Assembly: GCF_016056375.1 (NCBI RefSeq)
Contig: NZ_JAEDAE010000007.1
Coordinates: 1 to 64,000 of the forward strand
Direction of reading: 5' to 3'
Length of the DNA stretch: 64,000 nt
Source: Hymenobacter negativus
GTDB taxonomy: Bacteria; Bacteroidota; Bacteroidia; Cytophagales; Hymenobacteraceae
Numbering within the stretch: the first letter of the stretch is position 1; each line of letters begins with the position of its first letter. A program made the translations under genes and the position numbers. Positions 26,205 to 35,707 of this stretch are shown piece after piece. The notes under the pieces were generated by a model. That model searched no databases, was not told the DNA's origin, and saw nothing but the letters and a program-made list of their open reading frames with translations.

Positions 26205-27020
26205 ATGGCCCTATCCTCTGACTATCCACGCTTCACGCTCGGCAGCACCCTCACCGCCGAGCAGCGGGCTTTTTTTACCAAATACGGTTTCCTTCACTTC
26301 CGGCCCTTCGCCTCGCCCGAATACGTCCAGCAAATCCTCAAAGCAACGGAGGAGGTGCAAGCCAAGTGGCTGGCCGAGGGCGTAGAAAAAGTGAACGGGG
26401 TGCCCATCAAATACGGCCACGACGTGGACGGCTCGCGCATTGTGCAGCGCTTCGCCTTCGCTTCGCAGCACCACCCCGTGTTGCACGAATTGCTACAGGA
26501 CGAGCGTTTCAAAGCCCTTTTCCCGCTCCTCGAGGCCGAAGGGGGCCGCGTGGGCGAAAACGAAAAAGACGGCCTCGTGGTGAACCACTACGTGAACGTG
26601 CCCGGCTCCGAATTCAGCCAGATGGGCTGGCACACCGACTCGCTGCGCGACGTGTTCTACGGCAAGCGCATAGGCCCCATGCTCAACGTGGGCCTGCACC
26701 TCGATGGCACCAAGGCCACCAACGGCGGCCTGCGCGTGATTCCCGGCACCCATCGCCAAGGCCTGCACAAGATGCTGTTTCGCAAGAAATACTACAAGGA
26801 CGTGTTCTACGACCCCAACGAGGTGGCCATCGAAACCGAGCCCGGCGACCTCACCGTGCACGACGGCCGCATGTGGCACCGCGTGGCGCAGTCGCCGCTG
26901 GTGGGCCCCGAAAGCCGCCGCCGCGTGATGTACGTGCCCATCATCTCGGGCAAGTACCAGCCCAAGAGCGAGGACAGCCCCACGCCGTTTTACCTGCGCT
27001 TTTTGCACCTTGTTAAGTAA
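26205..27020 (+). CDS. Phytanoyl-CoA dioxygenase (PhyH) family protein
   Basis: A 271-residue Fe(II)/2-oxoglutarate-dependent oxygenase. The metal triad is visible as GWHTDSLRD (HxD) and the distal His in HDGRMWHRVAQ, with the 2OG-binding Arg probably in ESRRRVMYVPI. The N-terminus TAEQRAFFTKYGFLHFRPF is the usual PhyH entry strand. The substrate is not predictable from sequence; family members hydroxylate acyl-CoAs, amino acids or sugars. It is followed, across a long hairpin, by an SDR gene on the same strand, and the two may be cotranscribed. Confidence 0.85.
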   Translation: MALSSDYPRFTLGSTLTAEQRAFFTKYGFLHFRPFASPEYVQQILKATEEVQAKWLAEGVEKVNGVPIKYGHDVDGSRIVQRFAFASQHHPVLHELLQDERFKALFPLLEAEGGRVGENEKDGLVVNHYVNVPGSEFSQMGWHTDSLRDVFYGKRIGPMLNVGLHLDGTKATNGGLRVIPGTHRQGLHKMLFRKKYYKDVFYDPNEVAIETEPGDLTVHDGRMWHRVAQSPLVGPESRRRVMYVPIISGKYQPKSEDSPTPFYLRFLHLVK

Positions 27021-27021
27021 C

Positions 27022-27120
27022 CAATGGGTGAATGGCTGAATGAGTGAATGGGTGAATGGGGTAGTATGGCCTGTCTCTCAATCCATTCACCCATTCACTC
27101 ATTCAGCCATTCACTCATTG
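27022..27120. repeat. 38-bp inverted repeat just before the SDR start codon
   Basis: Arms 27022-27059 and 27083-27120 match at 37 of 38 positions, loop 23 nt. The arms are built from GAATGGGTGAATGG-like words. It begins 2 nt after the PhyH stop and ends 5 nt before the SDR ATG, so it fills the whole intergenic space and would place a very stable hairpin at the start of the SDR gene. Confidence 0.92.
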
Positions 27121-27125
27121 CATCT

Positions 27126-27905
27126 ATGTACGCTCTCGTTACCGGCGCTTCGCGCGGCATTGGCCGTGCCATCTCGCTCCAGCTGGCCCAGCGCGGCTAC
27201 GACCTGCTGCTGGTGGCGCGGTCCGAAGACCAGCTCACCAACCTGGCGCTGGAAATAGGCACCCGGCACAAGCGCCAGGCCCACGTGCTGGCCACCGACC
27301 TGGCTGCCCCCGCCGCCGCCGAAACAGTGGCCGCCTGGGCAACGCACCAAACCGAGCAGCTGGCTGTGCTGGTGAATAATGCCGGCTACGGCCTCTGGGG
27401 CCGCTTCGAGCAGCTTAGCCTGGTGGAGCAGCAGAACATGATGCAGCTAAACATGCACCTGCCCGTGGCCCTCACCCACGCCCTGCTGCCCGCCCTGCAC
27501 AAGGCCCCGAAAGCGTATATTCTGAACGTGGCCAGCACCGCTGCATACCAAGCTGTGCCCTCGCTCTCGCTCTATGCGGCCAGCAAGGCGTTTTTGCTGA
27601 GCTTCAGCCGGGGACTACGCTACGAGCTCAAAACCAGTAATATATCGGTAACCTGCCTGAGCCCCGGCGCTACCACCACCAACTTTGCCGACCGCGCCGG
27701 CATGGGGGCCGAGCTGCAAGCCACTGCCAATAAAGTTTCGATGACGCCCGAAGCCGTAGCCCAGGCCGCCGTAAACGGCCTGCTGGCCGGCGAGGCCGAA
27801 ATTATCCCCGGCGTGCTCAACAAGGTTTCAGCCGGCCTCACCAGCGTGGTGCCCAAGGGCATTGTGGAGAAGATTGCAGCCGGGATTTACGAGAAATATC
27901 TGTAG
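27126..27905 (+). CDS. Short-chain dehydrogenase/reductase
   Basis: A 259-residue classical SDR. Cofactor motif TGASRGIGRAIS, the NNAGYG motif, and the catalytic Ser-Tyr-Lys set in NVASTAAYQ and SLYAASKAFLLSFSRG. The cofactor is probably NADP(H), judged from RSEDQL after beta-strand 2. The substrate is unknown; the family to which it is closest includes DltE-like and fatty-acyl reductases. Start ATG at 27126 directly follows a long hairpin. It is followed by a poly-C/poly-G hairpin shared with the convergent PAP2 gene. Confidence 0.9.
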   Translation: MYALVTGASRGIGRAISLQLAQRGYDLLLVARSEDQLTNLALEIGTRHKRQAHVLATDLAAPAAAETVAAWATHQTEQLAVLVNNAGYGLWGRFEQLSLVEQQNMMQLNMHLPVALTHALLPALHKAPKAYILNVASTAAYQAVPSLSLYAASKAFLLSFSRGLRYELKTSNISVTCLSPGATTTNFADRAGMGAELQATANKVSMTPEAVAQAAVNGLLAGEAEIIPGVLNKVSAGLTSVVPKGIVEKIAAGIYEKYL

Positions 27906-27913
27906 ATAAACGC

Positions 27914-27945
27914 TGTCATTGCGAGCGTAGCGAAGCACCCGGAGG
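27914..27945. repeat. Half element of family 1
   Basis: CTGTCATTGCGAGCGTAGCG is a family-1 arm of the GCGAGCG subtype, as at 48621. No good second arm follows, so this is probably a decayed copy. Confidence 0.5.
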
Positions 27946-27992
27946 ACAGCGTAGCTAATTCGTCCTGTTCTCAGCGACAAACTTGCTGATAT

Positions 27993-28030
27993 AACCCCCC
28001 CCCAAACCTGCTCAGATTTGGGGGGGGTTA
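27993..28030. terminator. C-run/G-run hairpin between convergent genes
   Basis: AA, nine C and AAA (27993-28006) pair with TTT, eight G and TTA (28017-28030). The right side includes the stop codon of the PAP2 gene. Probable shared terminator; long G/C homopolymers are also slippage-prone. Confidence 0.7.
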
Positions 28031-28735
28031 TTGAGCAGAGCTGCTAACAGGCATTCGTTGCTTCGTAGTCCGCCCGGCCAGCCAGTAGGCGGCCCAGGCA
28101 AAGAATGGCGCGGCCAGTACATCATAGGAGTAGTGCACGCGTTGCACCAGCACCAGCAGGCCCACGGCCACGCTCATCAGGCCCAGTGTCCAGCGCCACT
28201 TGCGGCCCCGGCCGGCCAGTGTGAGCAGCACCATAGTGGCGGTGTGGCCCGAGAAAAACAAGTCGCGCACGATGGGCTGAGTGGTTACTTCAAAAATGCG
28301 GTCCATCACCGGGTCGCGCAGGATGACCAGGGCGGCGGGCGGCTCCAGCGGCAGTAGCCAGAGCGTGACCATGCGCATGAGCTGCAGGAAATAATAGGCC
28401 CACAGCGCCTGTAACAGCCGTTGCGGGCGGGGCAGCAGGTAGGCCAGCGTGGCCGCGATGGCACCGTAGATGAGCGCAAACGTGAGGGCCGAAACGTCGT
28501 GCACCGGCAGCAGCGCCAGCAGCGGGTCGGCCAACCGCTGGCCGGGGCGCGCCTGAATGAAATGGTAGAAGCCCGGCACCACCGGCAGCAGCCCCAGCAG
28601 GCCTAACACTACCGCGCCCAGCCGCAGCCGGAAACTCATCGAAGCCCAGGCCGCGGGCCAGGACCCCCGGCGAAACGGCGGGCGCGAGGAATCAACGGGC
28701 CGGGGCAGGGGAGGAGGAGTTAAAATCGTAGCCAC
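28028..28735 (-). CDS. PAP2-superfamily membrane protein, sphingomyelin-synthase-like
   Basis: A 235-residue membrane protein with about six helices after a proline-rich cytoplasmic N-terminus. The catalytic-type motifs are RDLFFSGHTATMVLL and RVHYSYDVLAAPF, giving the His-His-Asp set of the PAP2_C/sphingomyelin synthase group rather than the three-motif classical PAP2 enzymes. Enzymes of this group move or remove phosphate-linked lipid head groups. Bacteroidota make sphingolipids, so a role in sphingolipid or glycerolipid head-group metabolism is possible but unproven. It stands alone. Confidence 0.8.
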   Translation of the reverse strand: MATILTPPPLPRPVDSSRPPFRRGSWPAAWASMSFRLRLGAVVLGLLGLLPVVPGFYHFIQARPGQRLADPLLALLPVHDVSALTFALIYGAIAATLAYLLPRPQRLLQALWAYYFLQLMRMVTLWLLPLEPPAALVILRDPVMDRIFEVTTQPIVRDLFFSGHTATMVLLTLAGRGRKWRWTLGLMSVAVGLLVLVQRVHYSYDVLAAPFFAWAAYWLAGRTTKQRMPVSSSAQ

Positions 28736-28889
28736 AAATAATAATGGGTTCAGCTAATGGAAAGGCAATAAAACAGGGCGCAAAATTACGTTCCAGCCTG
28801 AACAGTAGCGCGCTGGTTGGCAACGGCGACGTAACATTGCCCACCGGCCAAAACGTGCCGCCCGGCTTTTATTCCTTACCCTTGGTTTT

Positions 28890-30230
28890 ATGACGCGCTT
28901 TTTACTTTCTGCTTTGCCGGCCGGCCTTGTGCTGGCGCTGGCCGCTGTCCCGGCCGCCCACGCCCAGAATGCGGCCCTCGACGCCCGCATCGCTCAACTG
29001 GCCACCCAGGAAGAACCCAAAGTCATTGCTTGGCGGCGCGACATCCATGAGCACCCCGAACTGGGCAACCAGGAAACCCGCACCGCCGGCGTCATCGCCG
29101 CGCACCTCAAAAAGCTGGGCCTGGAAGTGCAAACCGGGGTGGGCCGCACCGGCGTGGTGGGCGTGCTGCGCGGCGGCAAATCCGGCCCCGTGGTGGCCCT
29201 GCGCGCCGATATGGACGGCCTGCCCCTCACCGAAAACAACGACCTGCCCTTCGCCTCCAGGGTGAAAACCACCTACCTGGGCCAGCCCGTGGGCGTGATG
29301 CACGCCTGCGGCCACGACACCCACGTGGCCATGCTCATGGGCGCGGCCGAGGTGCTGAGCCAGGTGAAAGCCGACCTGCCCGGCACCGTGAAGTTCATCT
29401 TCCAGCCCGCCGAGGAGGGCTCGCTGCCGGGCGTGGAAGGCGGGGCCAAGCTTATGGTGAAGGAAGGCGTGCTCGATAAGCCCAAGGTGGATGCTGTATT
29501 CGGCGTGCACATCAACGCCCAGACCGAAGTGGGCAACCTGACCTACCGCCCCGGCGGCGAAATGGCCTCTTCCGACCGGTTCACTATCAAGGTGCACGGC
29601 AAGGGCTCGCACGGGGCCTACCCGTGGAACAGCGTGGACCCGGTGGTGACCGCCGCCCAAATTATCGTGGGCCTGCAAACCATCGTGAGCCGGCAGGTGA
29701 AGCTGATTGACGACGCGGCCGTGGTCACAGTGGGCACCATCAACGGTGGCGTGCGCTACAACGTCATTCCGCCTGATGTGGAAATGTCGGGCACCATTCG
29801 GGCCCTAAATCCTGAGGCGCAGAAGCAAATCTGGGCCAGCATCCGCCGCATTGCCACCAACATTGCCGAGAGTGCCGGGGCTACCGCCGACGTCAGCATC
29901 GACCCCTACGTGCCCGTGACCTCCAACGACCCCGCCCTCACGGCTCAGATGCTGCCTACACTGCGGTCAGCGGCTGGCCCCGACCACGTGCGGGAGATAA
30001 AAGCTGTGACTGGGGCCGAGGATTTTTCCTTTTATCAGGAGAAAGTGCCCGGCCTGTTTCTCTTCGTGGGCGGCATGACCAAAGGTCAGGACCCCGGCAC
30101 CGCCGCCGACCACCACACGGCCGGATTTCGCATCGATGAAAGCGGCCTCACGCTGGGCGTGAAGACCTTAGCGACCCTGGCCGCCGACTACCTCAGCGCG
30201 GGAATTGTTAGCAAGAATCAAACCAAATAA
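28890..30230 (+). CDS. Exported M20-family amidohydrolase
   Basis: A 446-residue metallohydrolase of the M20D (aminoacylase/hippurate hydrolase) group. Signal peptide ends at AHAQ. Metal and catalytic motifs: RRDIHEHPELGNQE, LRADMDGLPLTE, HACGHDTHVAMLMGAA and FQPAEEG; the dimerisation domain starts near RFTIKVHGKGSHGAYP; GAEDFSFY is the C-terminal metal-site segment. It should remove acyl groups from N-acyl amino acids in the periplasm. It has a 159-nt upstream region (28736-28889) that also serves the divergent PAP2 gene. Confidence 0.93.
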   Translation: MTRFLLSALPAGLVLALAAVPAAHAQNAALDARIAQLATQEEPKVIAWRRDIHEHPELGNQETRTAGVIAAHLKKLGLEVQTGVGRTGVVGVLRGGKSGPVVALRADMDGLPLTENNDLPFASRVKTTYLGQPVGVMHACGHDTHVAMLMGAAEVLSQVKADLPGTVKFIFQPAEEGSLPGVEGGAKLMVKEGVLDKPKVDAVFGVHINAQTEVGNLTYRPGGEMASSDRFTIKVHGKGSHGAYPWNSVDPVVTAAQIIVGLQTIVSRQVKLIDDAAVVTVGTINGGVRYNVIPPDVEMSGTIRALNPEAQKQIWASIRRIATNIAESAGATADVSIDPYVPVTSNDPALTAQMLPTLRSAAGPDHVREIKAVTGAEDFSFYQEKVPGLFLFVGGMTKGQDPGTAADHHTAGFRIDESGLTLGVKTLATLAADYLSAGIVSKNQTK

Positions 30231-30440
30231 TTATTCAGGCTAAAGGAATATTGCAATTTGATTAAGTGCAATTACTGCTTCATGGTTTGTTCATGAAACG
30301 TACAAGATTTCGGTTTTATTGCTAAATTAATGGCAAATGGCTCATTGGGCTGATAAAGTTGTCTAGGTTGCGGCTGCTTAGATGCAAAATAGTTAAAGTT
30401 TGCACTGGCTTCGAGTCCCACCAACAACCTATTTAGTTAC

Positions 30441-33320
30441 ATGAGAAAACAATACTCAGCTGCAGCATTACTGATGCTCGGCGGATTGGTCGCCACCACG
30501 GCCAATGCTCAGGACGCCGCCCGCGTTCAATCCTCCAAAGTGTTGGGCGAAGACAACCAGCCCGTGCTGGTGCAGCTCAGCGCCGAAGCTAAAATGGCCT
30601 CCCGGGGCATGAGCAGCGACCAGGTGCTGCGCCAGCAGCTCGCCCTCACCAACGCCGACCAGATGGTGCAGCGTGCCGCCGAAACCGACCAGCTCGGCTT
30701 CGTGCACCAGAAATTTGCCCAGTATTACCAGGGCATCCGCGTGGAGCACGCCGACTATACGGTGCACTCCAAAGCCGGCACCGTGGAAAGCATCAGCGGT
30801 GATTTTGAGAAAATCTCGGGCCTGAACACCACGCCGTCGCTGGGCGAGAGCGCCGCGCTGGACCGCGCCCTGGCCCACGTAGGTGCCCGTCAGTACAAGT
30901 GGCAGTCCAACGAGGCCGATGCCAAATCATACCTGCCCAAGGGCGAGCTGGTGATTGTGCGCGACGCCCGCGTGAGCTCCGAAACCGGCCCGCTCGTGCT
31001 GGCCTGGAAATTCAACGTGTACGCCTCGCAGCCCATCAGCCGCGCGTTCATCTACGTGGATGCCCGCACCGGGCAAGTGGTGTTGCAGGACAACATCATC
31101 AAGCACACGGCCGGCACGGCCACGTTTGCCACGGCCTACAGCGGTACTCGCTCGCTGGCCAACGAAACCACCACCGGCGGCTGGCACCTTAAGGAGTACA
31201 CCCGCGGCCTGGGCATCGAAACCTATAACTGCAAAAAGAGCAACAGCTACACCGCCGCCACCGATTTCGTGGACGCCGACAACAACTGGACGGCCGCCGA
31301 GTACAACAACGCCAACTACGACAACGTGGCCGGCGATGCTCACTTCGGTGCCCAAGCTACTTACGACTACTGGAAGAACGTTTTCGGCCGCAACAGCTAC
31401 GACAACGCCGGGGCCAAAATCAAGAGCTACGTGCACTTCGATGACGTGCCGGGCGGCGCGGGCTACGAGAATGCCTACTGGGATGGCGTGGAAATGACCT
31501 ACGGCGACGGTGCCAGCACCTTCAAGCCCCTGACGGCGCTGGACGTGTGCGGCCACGAAATCGGCCACGCCGTGTGCGAAAAGACGGCTAACCTGACCTA
31601 CGCCAACGAGTCGGGCGCTATGAACGAAGGCCTGTCCGACATCTGGGGTGCCAGCATCGAGCAGTACACCTGCGCTGCCCTGGGCCTCACCAAGTCGACC
31701 TGGGACATTGGCGAAGACATCATGAAAGCCGGCGGCGCGCTGCGTTCCATGAGCAACCCCAACCTCTACGGCCAGCCGGCTTACTACAAAGGCCAATACT
31801 GGGCGGCTACCACTTCGTCGCCGTCGAACGCCAACGACCAGGGCGGCGTGCACACCAACTCGGGCATCCTCAACTACTGGTACTACCTGATTTCGGTGGG
31901 CAAGAGCGGCACCAACGAAAAAGGCTTCGCCTACAACGTGGGCGGTATTGGCATCTCGGACGCGGCTAAAATCACCTTCCGTATGGAAAGCGTGTACATG
32001 ACGGCCAGCTCGACCTACGCCAACGCCCGTACCTACTCCATCCAGGCCGCTACGGACCTGTTCGGCGCTACCTCGGCCCAGACGCAAGCCGTAACCAACG
32101 CCTGGTATGCCGTGGGCATCGGCGCAGCTTACAGCGGCGGCGGTACCGGCGGTGGCACCACCTACTGCACGTCGCAGGGTGCCAGCGTGGCCTACGAGTA
32201 CATTGCCCAAGTGGCCCTCGGCAGCATCAACCGCACTTCGGGCGCTGATGGTGGCTACTACGACGGCACGGCCCTGACCACGAGCATCGCCCAGGGTTCG
32301 GCCCAGACCGTGACCTACAAGGCCGGCTTCGTATCGAGCGCCTACACCGAGTACGTGAAAGTGTACATCGACTACAACAAAAACGGCGTGTTCACCGATG
32401 CCGGTGAGATGGTTGCTTCGGGCACGGTTGCTTCGACTACGGCCGCTACCGGCAGCTTCACGGTGCCCGCTACGGCTACCGTGGGGGCCACCCGCATGCG
32501 CGTCGTGCTGAGCGACGCCAGCGCTACCACCAGCTGCGGCAGCTACAGCTACGGCGAAACCGAGGACTACACGGTGAACATCACCGCTGCCAGCGGTGGC
32601 GGCACCACGCCCACTTACTGCGCCAGCAAAGGCACCAGCGTGGCCTATGAGTACATCGACCTCGTGAACCTCGGCAGCATCAACCGCACTTCGGGTGCTG
32701 ATGCCGGCTACTACAATGGCACGGCGCTGAGCACCACGGTGGCTGCCGGCTCGGCCCAGACCATCAACTTCTCGGCCGGCTTCACGGGCTCGGCCTACTC
32801 GGAGTACGTGAAAGTGTACATCGACTACAACCAGAACGGCGTGTTCACCGATGCCGGTGAACTGGTGGTGAATGCTGCCGCCAGCACCAGCGCGGCCACC
32901 CGCTCGGCCTCCTTCACGGTGCCCACTACGGCCAAGAGCGGTGCCACCCGGATGCGTGTGACGCTGAGCGATGCCAGCGCTACTACCAGCTGCGGCACCT
33001 ACAGCTACGGTGAAACCGAGGACTACACGGTGAACATCACCGGCGGCACCGGCATCGCGGCTCTGAATGGCAACGCGGTTACCAACAGCTCGAAGCTGCT
33101 GTCCGTGTACCCCAACCCGGCCACCGACGTGCTGAACCTGATGCTGCCAGAGAATGCTGAAATCAAGAGCGTACTGGTGACCGACGTGCGCGGTGCCCGC
33201 GTGGAAGGCCTCTCGCTGAACAACGGCGTGCTGAGCATCGGCCGCCTGGCCCATGGCATGTACACCCTGACCGTAAGCGACGGCAAGCAAGTGTACCACC
33301 AGCGCTTCGTGAAAGAATAG
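30441..33320 (+). CDS. T9SS-exported M4 (thermolysin-like) metalloprotease with two GEVED domains
   Basis: A 959-residue protease. Signal peptide (ALLMLGGLVATTANAQ), a FTP/PepSY-type propeptide (about residues 30-215), then the M4 domain: CGHEIGHAVCE (zinc His pair and Glu), GAMNEGLSDIWG (third zinc ligand Glu) and GGVHTNSGILNYWYYL (transition-state His). Two tandem GEVED domains follow (about 575-715 and 730-868), each ending GETEDYTVNI and strongly alike. The last 80 residues are a T9SS type A sorting domain (SVYPNPATDVLNLMLP ... HGMYTLTVSDGKQVYHQ, RFVKE end). It should be secreted and self-processed. A paralogue without GEVED domains follows it. Confidence 0.95.
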   Translation: MRKQYSAAALLMLGGLVATTANAQDAARVQSSKVLGEDNQPVLVQLSAEAKMASRGMSSDQVLRQQLALTNADQMVQRAAETDQLGFVHQKFAQYYQGIRVEHADYTVHSKAGTVESISGDFEKISGLNTTPSLGESAALDRALAHVGARQYKWQSNEADAKSYLPKGELVIVRDARVSSETGPLVLAWKFNVYASQPISRAFIYVDARTGQVVLQDNIIKHTAGTATFATAYSGTRSLANETTTGGWHLKEYTRGLGIETYNCKKSNSYTAATDFVDADNNWTAAEYNNANYDNVAGDAHFGAQATYDYWKNVFGRNSYDNAGAKIKSYVHFDDVPGGAGYENAYWDGVEMTYGDGASTFKPLTALDVCGHEIGHAVCEKTANLTYANESGAMNEGLSDIWGASIEQYTCAALGLTKSTWDIGEDIMKAGGALRSMSNPNLYGQPAYYKGQYWAATTSSPSNANDQGGVHTNSGILNYWYYLISVGKSGTNEKGFAYNVGGIGISDAAKITFRMESVYMTASSTYANARTYSIQAATDLFGATSAQTQAVTNAWYAVGIGAAYSGGGTGGGTTYCTSQGASVAYEYIAQVALGSINRTSGADGGYYDGTALTTSIAQGSAQTVTYKAGFVSSAYTEYVKVYIDYNKNGVFTDAGEMVASGTVASTTAATGSFTVPATATVGATRMRVVLSDASATTSCGSYSYGETEDYTVNITAASGGGTTPTYCASKGTSVAYEYIDLVNLGSINRTSGADAGYYNGTALSTTVAAGSAQTINFSAGFTGSAYSEYVKVYIDYNQNGVFTDAGELVVNAAASTSAATRSASFTVPTTAKSGATRMRVTLSDASATTSCGTYSYGETEDYTVNITGGTGIAALNGNAVTNSSKLLSVYPNPATDVLNLMLPENAEIKSVLVTDVRGARVEGLSLNNGVLSIGRLAHGMYTLTVSDGKQVYHQRFVKE
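32160..33045 (+). repeat. Tandem duplication of the GEVED coding unit
   Basis: Two copies of about 420 bp, starting near 32163 and 32620, encode GEVED domains that are near-identical over long stretches (EYVKVYIDYN, NGVFTDAGE, LSDASATTSCG). Copy number could change by recombination. Confidence 0.75.
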
Positions 33321-33341
33321 TTCTCTTTCTGAGCCAATGAG

Positions 33342-33373
33342 AAAGGCCCGTCAGCATTGCTGGCGGGCCTTTT
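33342..33373 (+). terminator. Rho-independent terminator after the first M4 gene
   Basis: Stem AAAGGCCCGTCAGCA with TGCTGGCGGGCCTTT (one G-T pair) followed by a run of T. Confidence 0.92.
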
Positions 33374-33601
33374 TTTATTTGGTGCAGAAGTCTGATGTTC
33401 AATTGATTTACTATTTGACCAATTTTATCAGTCTGCAGTGCAAAATTCGTTGTAATTCGCAATTAAATTTGGTTGTATGTGAAATAATAAAACTATTATT
33501 GAGCTTTTAATGAAAATATTGTTAAGTTGCGTAGCGGTTAATGGAGAAAATAACAAATCCTGAATCCGCGAATAATTTCCACCATCATCCTCTCTTTTTT
33601 T

Positions 33602-35621
33602 ATGATTAACAAATACTCAGCTGCCACAATGCTACATACTCGGCGCATTGGCTACCAACGCCCAGGCCCAGGAGGCTCGCCGCATCCAAACCAAAGTATT
33701 AGGCGAAGACAACCAGCCCGTGCTGGTGCAGTTCAGTGCCGAAGGCAAAGCCGCCTACCGCGGCGTGGAAGGCAGCCAGGTGCTGCGCCAGCAACTGGCC
33801 CTGACCGATGCCGACCAAATGCGCTCGGCCCGTGTGAAAACCGACCAGCTTGGCTATACGCACGAGAAATTCTCGCAGTATTACCAAGGCATCCGTGTGG
33901 AGCACGCCGAATACACGGTGCACGCCAAAGGCGGCACGGTAGAAGCCATCAGCGGTGATTTTGAAAAGCTTTCGGGCCTAGACACCACGCCCAGCCTGAG
34001 CGCCTCGGCCGCCCTGACCCGCGCCCTAGACTACGTAGGTGCTCAGAAGTACATGTGGCAGGACCTGGGCGAGGAAACGCTGCTGAAGCAGGAAACCGGC
34101 AAGTCGTCGGCCAGCTACTACCCCCAGGCTGAGCTGGTGATTGTGCGCGCCGCCCGCACCACCAAATCGGAGAAGCTGAACCAGCCAGTGCTGGCCTGGA
34201 AATTCGACGTGTACGCGCAGGAGCCGGTGAGCCGGGCCTACATCTATGTGGATGCGCGCACCGGCGAGGTGGTTCTGCAGGACAATATCATCAAGCACAC
34301 CAGCGCCACAGGCTCGTTTGCCACGGCTTATAGCGGTACCCGCTCCATTGGCGATGGCACCACCACGGGCGGGTATTTCCTGCGCGAAACCGGCCGCGGC
34401 CAGGGCATTCAAACCTTCAATATGAAAAAGGGCACCCAGTACGCCCGCGCCGTGGACTTCATCGACGCCGACAACAACTGGACGGCTGCCGAGTACAACA
34501 ACGCCACGTTCGACAACGTGGCCGGCGATGCCCACGTGGGTGCCGAAGCCACCTACGACTACTGGAAAAACGTGCACGGCCGCAACTCCTACGATAACGC
34601 GGGGGCCATCATCAAGAGCTACGTACACTACAGCCGCAGCTACGAAAATGCCTACTGGGACGGCACGCGCATGACCTACGGCGACGGCGCCACCCGCTTC
34701 CGCCCGCTGACGGCGCTGGACGTGTGCGGCCACGAAATCGGCCACGCCGTGTGCGAAAACACCGCTAACCTGACCTACTCGAACGAATCGGGTGCGATGA
34801 ACGAAGGCCTGTCCGATATCTGGGGAGCTTCGATTGAGGCTTACGCCGTGGCCAACCTGGGCTTTACCTCCAGCGGCCCGAAGGCCAAATCGACCTGGCT
34901 CATTGGTGAGGAAATCGACAAGCAGCAAGCTGCTTTGCGCTCGATGAGCGACCCCAAATCGCAGGGCCAGCCCGACTACTATAAAGGCATCAACTGGTAC
35001 ACCGGCACCAGCGACTACGGCGGGGTGCACACCAACTCGGGCGTTATCAACTATTGGTACTACCTGATTTCGGTGGGCAAGAACGGCACCAACGAGAAAG
35101 GCGTGGCCTACTCGGTAACCGGCCTCGGCCTGGATGCCGCCGCTAAAATCACCTTCCGCATGGAAGACGTGTACATGGTGGCCGGCTCGACCTATGCCCA
35201 GGCCCGCACCTATTCAATCCAGGCCGCTACCGACTTGTTCGGGGCCGGCTCGGTGCAAGTTCAGTCGGTGACCAACGCCTGGAACGCCGTGGGTGTAACC
35301 ACCGGTGCCGCCCTGGTAGCCCAAACGGGTTCTACCAGCACCCCCGCCATCAGCAGCGGCGCGGCTTCGCTCACGGGCATGGCCTCGGCGCACGCCCTGA
35401 GCCTGTACCCGATGCCCGCTACCAACGAGTTGCACCTGCTGCTTGACGGCGGAGCCGAAATCGTGAGCGTGACCGTGAACGACCTGCGCGGTGCTGCCGT
35501 GGCTACCACCCGCTACGACGGTAACGGCACGCTCGACGTGAGCAGCCTGGCCAAGGGCATGTACGTTATCAACGTGAGCGACGGCACGCAGACCTTCCAC
35601 CAGCGCTTCGTGAAAGAATAG
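33602..35621 (+). CDS. T9SS-exported M4 metalloprotease, frameshifted in its signal peptide
   Basis: Second M4 protease, paralogue of the gene before it. The propeptide (KVLGEDNQPVLVQFSAEGKA onward), the zinc site (CGHEIGHAVCE, GAMNEGLSDIWG, GGVHTNSGVINYWYYL) and a C-terminal T9SS domain (LSLYPMPATNELHLLL, end RFVKE) are intact; GEVED domains are absent. The ATG at 33602 begins MINKYSAATML, but the rest of the signal peptide, ILGALATNAQAQ, is read in another frame. One extra base near 33635 separates them. Without it the product would be about 672 residues with a normal signal peptide. From 33648 (TTG) the open frame lacks a signal peptide. Either a sequencing error or a real inactivating or switching mutation. 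Confidence 0.88.
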
Positions 35622-35640
35622 TCCTTTTTCCGAGTTAATC

Positions 35641-35675
35641 AAAAAGGCCCGTCAGCAACGCTGACGGGCCTTTTT
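35641..35675 (+). terminator. Rho-independent terminator after the second M4 gene
   Basis: 16-bp perfect stem (35641-35656 with 35660-35675) and a 3-nt loop, A-run and T-run flanks. Its core GGCCCGTCAGC is the same as in the terminator after the first M4 gene, consistent with duplication of gene plus terminator. Confidence 0.93.
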
Positions 35676-35707
35676 GCGATTAATGCTCAGGATGAAAGTC
35701 GTGGACT

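Noticed and set aside
30927..33299. A 790-codon open frame opposite the first M4 protease
   Set aside because: Antisense to a clear protease; the translation is low-complexity Val/Gly/His without motifs.
33648..35621. Second M4 gene starting at the TTG at 33648
   Set aside because: This would give an M4/T9SS protein without a signal peptide; the upstream ATG at 33602 plus a one-base frameshift explains the sequence better.
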